From Candidatus Hydrogenedentota bacterium (GTDB lineage: Bacteria > Hydrogenedentota > Hydrogenedentia > Hydrogenedentales > JAEUWI01), in NCBI GenBank assembly GCA_030430835.1, contig JAUIKJ010000197.1, positions 1-6,014 on the forward strand: a stretch of DNA of 6,014 nt, in the 5' to 3' direction. A model generated the notes under the pieces. It was not told the origin of the DNA. It saw only the letters and a program-made list of their open reading frames with translations, and ran no database searches. Shown piece after piece: positions 1 to 3,756 of the stretch (positions are counted from its first letter, which is position 1; every line of letters begins with the position of its first letter). The translations under genes and the position numbers were made by a program.

Positions 1-124
1 CAATCTGGCTGGATCACTGCCGTGTAAACTTCCCCAATTCATAGACTTCGGGAACGACCCCGGCCCCGGCACGCGCGTTCGGGCCGCGTGTGGCGTGGGT
101 AGGGTTCCCGCTCCAGTATCTATC

Positions 125-152
125 AGTATGCACAAAGTTCATTTTATGTCAA
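125..152 (-). promoter_or_regulatory. Candidate sigma70-type promoter, reading leftward
   Basis: On the minus strand a perfect TTGACA (plus positions 147-152) is followed after 16 nt by CATACT (125-130), which matches the TATAAT consensus at 4 of 6 positions. The spacer and surroundings are AT-rich while the neighbouring DNA is GC-rich. It would fire leftward toward a gene beyond the window; the nearest minus-strand ATG is at 42-40. This is a consensus match only, and promoter preferences of this organism are unknown. Confidence 0.3.
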
Positions 153-239
153 CATTCTATTCCATTGGCCCCTCACACCGAGAAAGAACTACGGTTTTGC
201 GTGATAGTGTTCGACATAAACCAGGGCGCGGCGTGGGCT

Positions 240-276
240 GCGGGGGCGGTTTCCCTTTGCGTCGTCCCGCTCCCGC
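240..276 (-). terminator. Possible hairpin downstream of the phosphoesterase gene
   Basis: Arms at 240-249 and 267-276 pair at 9 of 10 positions, with one A-C mismatch and a 17-nt loop, in the leftward transcript. The hairpin begins 11 nt past the stop codon at 287-289. No U-run follows it, so it is not a classical intrinsic terminator. In GC-rich DNA such a stem can arise by chance; it may still mark the transcript end or stabilise the 3' end. Confidence 0.25.
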
Positions 277-286
277 GATGATCCGC

Positions 287-748
287 TCAGACCTTGAGTT
301 CGTGGAGCGTGGGTTGCACATGCCCGTCGTCGATCTCGAGGGTTGCAACGGTGACGGGAAGCGAGAAGCGGCGTGGTCCCGCACTGCCGGGATTGAGATA
401 CAGCACCTCGGCGCGCGTCTCGATGGTTGGCTTGTGCGAATGGCCATAGATGACCGCGTCGATATTGCGCGTGGCGGGATCGAAATCGAGCGCCGCGATG
501 TCGTGAATGAGGAAGAAGATCTTGCCCGCGATCTCGACGGTGGCCGTTGCGGGGAACTCGCGGGCGAGCGCGCCGCCGTCCACGTTGCCGTGAATTGCGT
601 GGACCGGCGCGATGGATTCGAGCGCGGTGATGATGGCTCGGTCGCCAATGTCGCCCGCGTGAAGAATTAGGTCGACGCCCGCCAGCGCGTCAAGCGCCTC
701 GGGGCGCAGCAGGCCGTGCGTGTCGGAGATGATGCCGAGGGTGGTCAT
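287..748 (-). CDS. YfcE-type metallophosphoesterase
   Basis: A 153-residue cytoplasmic phosphoesterase of the calcineurin-like superfamily, closest in layout to the YfcE/MJ0936 group of small bacterial and archaeal phosphodiesterases that use two divalent metals. The expected metal and active-site residues are present in order: D9 and H11 in SDTHG, D33 in HAGDIGD, N55 in HGNVD, H82 in LIHD, and H103 and H105 in GHSHKP. The C-terminal NPGSAGPRR segment is also typical. Length is normal for the group and there is no signal peptide. An in-frame start at 811 would give 174 residues, but the ATG at 748 is preferred: a GGAAGG Shine-Dalgarno sequence lies 7 nt upstream and the family fold begins there. 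The gene follows the isomerase gene by 46 bp on the same strand and is probably co-transcribed. The physiological substrate cannot be told from sequence. Confidence 0.9.
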   Translation of the reverse strand: MTTLGIISDTHGLLRPEALDALAGVDLILHAGDIGDRAIITALESIAPVHAIHGNVDGGALAREFPATATVEIAGKIFFLIHDIAALDFDPATRNIDAVIYGHSHKPTIETRAEVLYLNPGSAGPRRFSLPVTVATLEIDDGHVQPTLHELKV

Positions 749-753
749 GGAAA

Positions 754-762
754 TTCCTTCCC
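754..762 (-). promoter_or_regulatory. Ribosome binding site fixing the phosphoesterase start
   Basis: GGGAAGGAA on the minus strand lies just ahead of the ATG at 748, with the GGAAGG core separated from it by 7 nt. This is the reason to choose 748 over the upstream in-frame ATG at 766 or the start at 811. The 811 start would also make the gene overlap the 3' end of the isomerase gene by 17 bp. Confidence 0.7.
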
Positions 763-794
763 ACATATCTTGGCGCGGTGCGTTCCTGCCCTGT

Positions 795-1733
795 CTACAG
801 CGCCTTGTCAATCACCGCCAGCGTCTTGTCCAGGCCGGTCTTGGCGACGGTGTATAGGTCCTGCTTCCAGTATTCTTCGTTGTAGAGCTCGACGGAGACG
901 CAGCCGGTGAAGCCGATGTCGTGGAGGTCACGGAGGGATTGCTCGAGGGGGAGGATACCGTCGCCGGGGTAGACGCGATCCTTGTCTTTGAGTTCGGCTT
1001 TCTCGGGCGTGGCGGGGGCGTCGTTGAACTGGAAGATGGCGATCATGTCGCCGTTGATGCGGCGGAGGCTGTCGAAGCTGGAATCGCCGATGTACATGTG
1101 GAAGACGTCGGGAATGATCTTGGCCTTGGGGTGATCGGCGTCCATCGCGATGGCGACGGCCTGGCCCATGCGGCGGGAGCCGGGCAGGAAGATGACGAAG
1201 ACGAGGGCGGGGTTGATGTTGTAGTCGTTCAGCCCGATCTCGAGGAGGTCGCGGTAGCGATCGGCCATCCACTTCTCGTCGGTCACTTCGCGGCTGGGGA
1301 TGACCTGCGCGTGCTCCGCGCCGATGGCCGAGATCATGCGCATGCGATTGCGCGTGGCCTCCATGTTCGCGTCCCACTTCTCCTGGTTCTCGGGGATGGC
1401 GTTCCACAGGCCGATGACGCTGGGAACGAAGAGGCCGGCGTCCTTGATCTTCTTGCCAAGGTCTTCGAGGTTGCCGCCATTCTTCTCGTACTCCGCGAGC
1501 TCGCCGTCCCACGGTTCAATCGCATCGTAGCCCGCCTTCGCGGCGAAGGCGACCTTGTCCTCCAGCGAGGCGGGACGGATGGTCGCCGTGTCGAGACAGA
1601 TCGGCCAGGGGCTCGCGCCGCCCTGGAATTTTTTCTTCATCGGCTTCGCCGCTACGGCGGCGCCGGAGACGCCCAGGACAGCAGATGCGCCTGCGCTGGA
1701 TGCGAGAAAGGTGCGGCGGTTGATGTCGGTCAT
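795..1733 (-). CDS. Tat-exported sugar phosphate isomerase/epimerase-like TIM-barrel protein
   Basis: A 312-residue protein of the xylose-isomerase-like TIM-barrel family (AP endonuclease family 2 fold). It begins with a twin-arginine leader: NRRTFLASSAG at residues 5-15, a hydrophobic Ala/Gly/Val run, and a probable cleavage site near AVAA (26-29). It is therefore probably exported folded. Barrel landmarks: E73 in AIEPWDG, D209 and H212 in IPDVFHMY, D238 in FQFNDAP, R253 and the VYPGDG loop (254-259), and E282 in SVELYNEEYW. Family members isomerise or epimerise sugars, or dehydrate inososes, using one divalent metal. Here the usual beta-5 glutamate appears as V178 and the beta-7 histidine as Q235, so activity may be altered. 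The ATG at 1733 has a GGGAGG ribosome binding site 8 nt upstream. The phosphoesterase gene follows 46 bp downstream. The substrate is unknown; the family call is firm, the enzymatic call is not. Confidence 0.85.
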   Translation of the reverse strand: MTDINRRTFLASSAGASAVLGVSGAAVAAKPMKKKFQGGASPWPICLDTATIRPASLEDKVAFAAKAGYDAIEPWDGELAEYEKNGGNLEDLGKKIKDAGLFVPSVIGLWNAIPENQEKWDANMEATRNRMRMISAIGAEHAQVIPSREVTDEKWMADRYRDLLEIGLNDYNINPALVFVIFLPGSRRMGQAVAIAMDADHPKAKIIPDVFHMYIGDSSFDSLRRINGDMIAIFQFNDAPATPEKAELKDKDRVYPGDGILPLEQSLRDLHDIGFTGCVSVELYNEEYWKQDLYTVAKTGLDKTLAVIDKAL

Positions 1734-1741
1734 GGTCAGGG

Positions 1742-1747
1742 CCTCCC
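1742..1747 (-). promoter_or_regulatory. Ribosome binding site of the isomerase gene
   Basis: GGGAGG on the minus strand, 8 nt upstream of the ATG at 1733. It supports that start, as does the twin-arginine motif lying only five residues into the protein. Confidence 0.65.
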
Positions 1748-1787
1748 GGTTGACTGGTGCGCCAATGATGATTCCAGATGAATGCCG

Positions 1788-1813
1788 ATAATACCGGGGG
1801 GATACGCCGTCAA
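1788..1813 (-). promoter_or_regulatory. Weak promoter candidate for the isomerase-phosphoesterase unit
   Basis: On the minus strand TTGACG (1808-1813) precedes TATTAT (1788-1793). Both hexamers match the sigma70 consensus at 5 of 6 positions, but the spacer is only 14 nt, shorter than the usual 16-18. A 17-nt spacing would instead use TATCGG (1785-1790), a poorer match. It is placed correctly, about 55-80 nt upstream of the start codon, but is only suggestive. Confidence 0.25.
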
Positions 1814-1835
1814 TCTATAGCGTGAATGGCTATTC

Positions 1836-1937
1836 GGGTGGCACGGTATTGCGAGTCATCAAGCAATGCTGTGCGGGGTCAGGTGTGCGCGGCGGAAAGC
1901 ACAGCATTGCGCCAAGGCGCGCAATACCGTGCCACCC
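1836..1937. repeat. Nested perfect palindrome, REP/MITE-like element
   Basis: A 102-bp element with two concentric perfect inverted repeats. The outer arms are 18 bp: GGGTGGCACGGTATTGCG at 1836-1853 and its exact reverse complement at 1920-1937. The inner arms are 12 bp: GCAATGCTGTGC at 1863-1874 and its complement at 1899-1910. Nine-nucleotide unpaired segments on each side (1854-1862 and 1911-1919) separate them symmetrically, around a 24-nt loop. The inner arms are variants of the outer ones: GCACGGTATTGC and GCACAGCATTGC differ at two positions, both of which would be G-U wobbles in RNA. The element could therefore fold either as one long stem or as two side-by-side hairpins. No target-site duplication is evident. 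It lies upstream of the isomerase promoter region. Confidence 0.85.
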
Positions 1938-2009
1938 AACGCTTCCAATTCGCGGGTGAGGGCGGGGATATGGCGTGAACCCGAACAAGCCGGAACAGCC
2001 CGAAACTTG

Positions 2010-2039
2010 CGTCATTCCCGCGCAGGCGGGAATCCAGTG
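2010..2039 (+). repeat. dRS3-like palindromic repeat, copy 1
   Basis: The 20-bp core at 2014-2033 fits the ATTCCC-N8-GGGAAT pattern known as dRS3 in Neisseria and seen dispersed in many other genomes. Its arms ATTCCCGC and GCGGGAAT pair perfectly around a GCAG loop. Including the flanking CGTC and CCAGTG, the 30-bp unit recurs in inverted orientation at 2145-2174 with one mismatch. It is likely a dispersed intergenic repeat. Confidence 0.8.
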
Positions 2040-2097
2040 ATCGTGGAATGACTGTTACGGTCACTACTTCGAGCATTTGATCAAGACGAATACCGGT

Positions 2098-2113
2098 TGC
2101 GCCTGATGGCGCA
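2098..2113. repeat. Short perfect hairpin between the dRS3-like copies
   Basis: TGCGCC (2098-2103) and GGCGCA (2108-2113) form a 6-bp perfect stem around TGAT. It lies in the 105-bp spacer between the two inverted dRS3-like repeats. An imperfect 8-bp stem (2037-2044 with 2057-2064, 7 of 8 matched plus a wobble) also lies there. Stems of this size can occur by chance. Confidence 0.4.
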
Positions 2114-2144
2114 GCGTGGTCTTTTCGGCACGCGCGGACGCGTA

Positions 2145-2174
2145 CACTGGATTCCCGCCTTCGCGGGAATGACG
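2145..2174 (-). repeat. dRS3-like palindromic repeat, copy 2 (inverted)
   Basis: Inverted partner of the repeat at 2010-2039, identical at 29 of 30 positions; the difference lies in the hairpin loop. The core at 2151-2170 has perfect ATTCCCGC and GCGGGAAT arms around CTTC. The similarity ends sharply at both edges of the 30-bp unit, giving defined boundaries. The pair plus spacer (2010-2174, 165 bp) has the shape of a repeat unit bounded by inverted dRS3 elements. Confidence 0.8.
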
Positions 2175-2277
2175 GGGTCGCGGCGAACCCGGGGCTACCA
2201 ACTTCTAACTGTTCTGCCGACTACACACCAAGGCCTGCTCCCATCGGAGTCCAACTGTGTTCATCGGTGGCAAGAAT

Positions 2278-3756
2278 TTAGGCTATCAGTTCCTGGACCA
2301 CTTCCCCATGCACATCGGTCAGGCGGAAGTCGCGGCCCTGGAAGCGGTAGGTGAGCTGGGTGTGGTCGAATCCGAGGAGTTGGAGGATGGTGGCCTGGAG
2401 ATCGTGGACATGCACCGGGCGCTCGGTGATGTGGAAGCCGAGGTCGTCGGTCGCGCCGAGGGTCTGGCCGGGCTTGATGCCGCCGCCGGCGAGCCACATA
2501 CTGAAGGCCTGCGGGTGGTGATCGCGGCCCATGCTGCGGCCGAGCGCGGCGCTGGATTCGACCATCGGCGTGCGGCCGAATTCACCGCCCCAGACGACGA
2601 GGGTCTCGTCGAGCAGCCCGCGCTGCTTGAGATCCTGGATCAGCGCGGCGCAGGCGCGATCGGTCTCGGCGCACTTGCCACGCAGGCCGCCCTCGACGTC
2701 GCTGTGATGGTCCCAGCTACCGTGGTAGCAATTGACGAAGCGTACGCCGCGCTCGACAAGGCGCCGCGCGAGCAGGCAGTTGTTCGCGAAGCTGGCCTCA
2801 CCCGGCTCCGCGCCGTACATCGCGAGGGTCTCGGGCGACTCGCCGGAGAGGTCCATGAGCTCGGGCGCGCTGCTCTGCATGCGGTAAGCGAGTTCATAGT
2901 TCGCGATGCGTGTGGCGATCTCGGGATCGCCGATACGCTCGAGGCTGTGCGCGTTCATCCGGCCGAGGAGATCGACCGCCTCGCGCTGCATGGCGTCGTC
3001 GATGCCCGCGGGATTGCCCACATTGAGGATGGGATCGCCCTGGCTGCGGAAGGGCACGCCCTGGTAGACCGTCGGCAGGAAGCCGCCGCCCCAGTTGTTC
3101 GCGCCGCCGCTGGATCCCTGACCCGTGGTGAGCACGACGAAGCCCGGCAGGTCGCTCGACTCGCTGCCGAGGCCGTAGCTCACCCAGGAGCCCATGCTCG
3201 GGCGGCCGGGCAGGGGTGATCCCGTGTTCATGAAAAGTTGCGCGGGGGCATGGTTGAACTGGTTCGTGTGCATGGATCGAATGATCGCGATATCGTCCGC
3301 GACCGTTGCGAGATGCGGGAGCATCTCGGAGATCTCCGCGCCGGACTCGCCGCGCTTCGCGAACTGGAAGCGCGAACCCATGAGCGCGGCATCACGCTGG
3401 ATGAAGGCGTAGCGCTGGTCCTTCACGATCTCCGCGGGAATCGGCTCGCCGTCGTGCTTGCTCAGCACCGGCTTCGGGTCGAAGAGATCGAGTTGGCTCG
3501 GCGCGCCAGCCATGAAGAGGTAGATGACGTGCTTCGCCTTCGCCGCGAACTGCGGGGGCCGCGCGAGCATCGGGTCCGCCGCCGCAAAGGCCGCGCGCGC
3601 CCCACCGCACAACAGCGAGGCCAGCGCGATCTTACCGACCCCCACCCCGCACTCCTCGAAGAAATGGCGGCGGGTGATGCCGGGCAACGCGGCGGGCGCG
3701 TGGGCGCCGCCGTCGCAACGGTGGATCAAGTTCTTAGCTTCGTGTGATCGTTTCAT
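2278..3756 (-). CDS. DUF1501 family protein (alkaline-phosphatase-like fold)
   Basis: A 492-residue member of the DUF1501 family, abundant in Planctomycetes and relatives and assigned to the alkaline phosphatase/sulfatase superfamily; its reaction is not established. A twin-arginine-like leader sits at residues 28-60 (TRRHFFEECGVG, then a hydrophobic run to ARAAFAAA), so export is likely. Family landmarks: LFMAGAPSQLDLFDPKP (80-96), RSMHTNQFNHAPAQ (160-173), GRPSMGSWVSYGLGS (184-198), HGSWDHHSD (345-353), WGGEFGRTP (389-397), GRDHHP (410-415) and the C-terminal RPVHVHDLQATILQLLGFD (446-464). The clustered Asp, His and Glu residues are candidate metal ligands. Length is normal and the frame is intact. 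The start ATG at 3756 lies inside the 3' end of the DUF1549/DUF1553 gene (23-bp overlap, no strong ribosome binding site), which points to translational coupling. That gene order is the usual one for the pair. Confidence 0.93.
   Translation of the reverse strand: MKRSHEAKNLIHRCDGGAHAPAALPGITRRHFFEECGVGVGKIALASLLCGGARAAFAAADPMLARPPQFAAKAKHVIYLFMAGAPSQLDLFDPKPVLSKHDGEPIPAEIVKDQRYAFIQRDAALMGSRFQFAKRGESGAEISEMLPHLATVADDIAIIRSMHTNQFNHAPAQLFMNTGSPLPGRPSMGSWVSYGLGSESSDLPGFVVLTTGQGSSGGANNWGGGFLPTVYQGVPFRSQGDPILNVGNPAGIDDAMQREAVDLLGRMNAHSLERIGDPEIATRIANYELAYRMQSSAPELMDLSGESPETLAMYGAEPGEASFANNCLLARRLVERGVRFVNCYHGSWDHHSDVEGGLRGKCAETDRACAALIQDLKQRGLLDETLVVWGGEFGRTPMVESSAALGRSMGRDHHPQAFSMWLAGGGIKPGQTLGATDDLGFHITERPVHVHDLQATILQLLGFDHTQLTYRFQGRDFRLTDVHGEVVQELIA

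Larger units (their letters stand above)
1..286. other. Gap without a supported gene at the left edge
   Basis: This stretch lies downstream of the metallophosphoesterase gene and runs off the window. It contains an AT-rich island: by hand count 17 of 50 bases in 121-170 are G or C, against clearly GC-rich surroundings. The island holds a candidate leftward promoter (125-152). A minus-strand ATG at 42-40 opens a 14-codon frame to the window edge, beginning MNWGSLHG, but it has no convincing ribosome binding site. It could be the start of the next leftward gene, or chance. A GC-rich hairpin (240-276) sits just past the phosphoesterase stop. The plus-strand frames crossing this area look unlike real proteins. 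Confidence 0.5.
1734..2277. other. 544-bp repeat-filled intergenic region
   Basis: The region lies between the end of the DUF1501 gene and the start of the isomerase gene, both on the minus strand. No frame here looks like a protein. It holds, from left to right, the isomerase leader and promoter candidate (1734-1815), the nested palindrome (1836-1937), a plain stretch (1938-2009), the dRS3-like pair with its spacer (2010-2174), and about 100 bp with no structure I can recognise (2175-2277). No U-tailed terminator for the DUF1501 transcript is visible, though the stem at 2151-2170 could slow or end transcription. Confidence 0.75.

Noticed and set aside
2..670. Long open plus-strand frame from the left edge
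   Set aside because: More than half of it is antisense to the well-supported metallophosphoesterase gene. Its product is rich in Arg and Gly with no recognisable domain. GC-rich coding DNA commonly leaves opposite-strand frames open.
921..1781. 286-codon plus-strand frame opposite the isomerase gene
   Set aside because: The product is a low-complexity run of Val, Asp, Glu, Gly and Ala that mirrors the codon pattern of the minus-strand gene; it is a shadow frame.
1830..2076. Small frames of about 60 codons on both strands within the repeat region
   Set aside because: They run through the palindromes, encode no recognisable domain and have no convincing ribosome binding sites.
1790..2096. Recurrent ATACCG at about 1791, 1924 and 2091 as a possible operator
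   Set aside because: Only six to eight bases are shared, without consistent flanks or spacing, and one copy belongs to the palindrome arm. This is compatible with chance.
1836..2174. CRISPR array or transposon with terminal repeats spanning the whole repeat region
   Set aside because: There are no regularly spaced direct repeats. The nested palindrome and the dRS3-like pair share no sequence, and no transposase gene or target-site duplication is visible.
2257..3219. 320-codon plus-strand frame opposite the DUF1501 gene
   Set aside because: It is entirely explained as the complement of a conserved DUF1501 coding region, and the translated product resembles no family.
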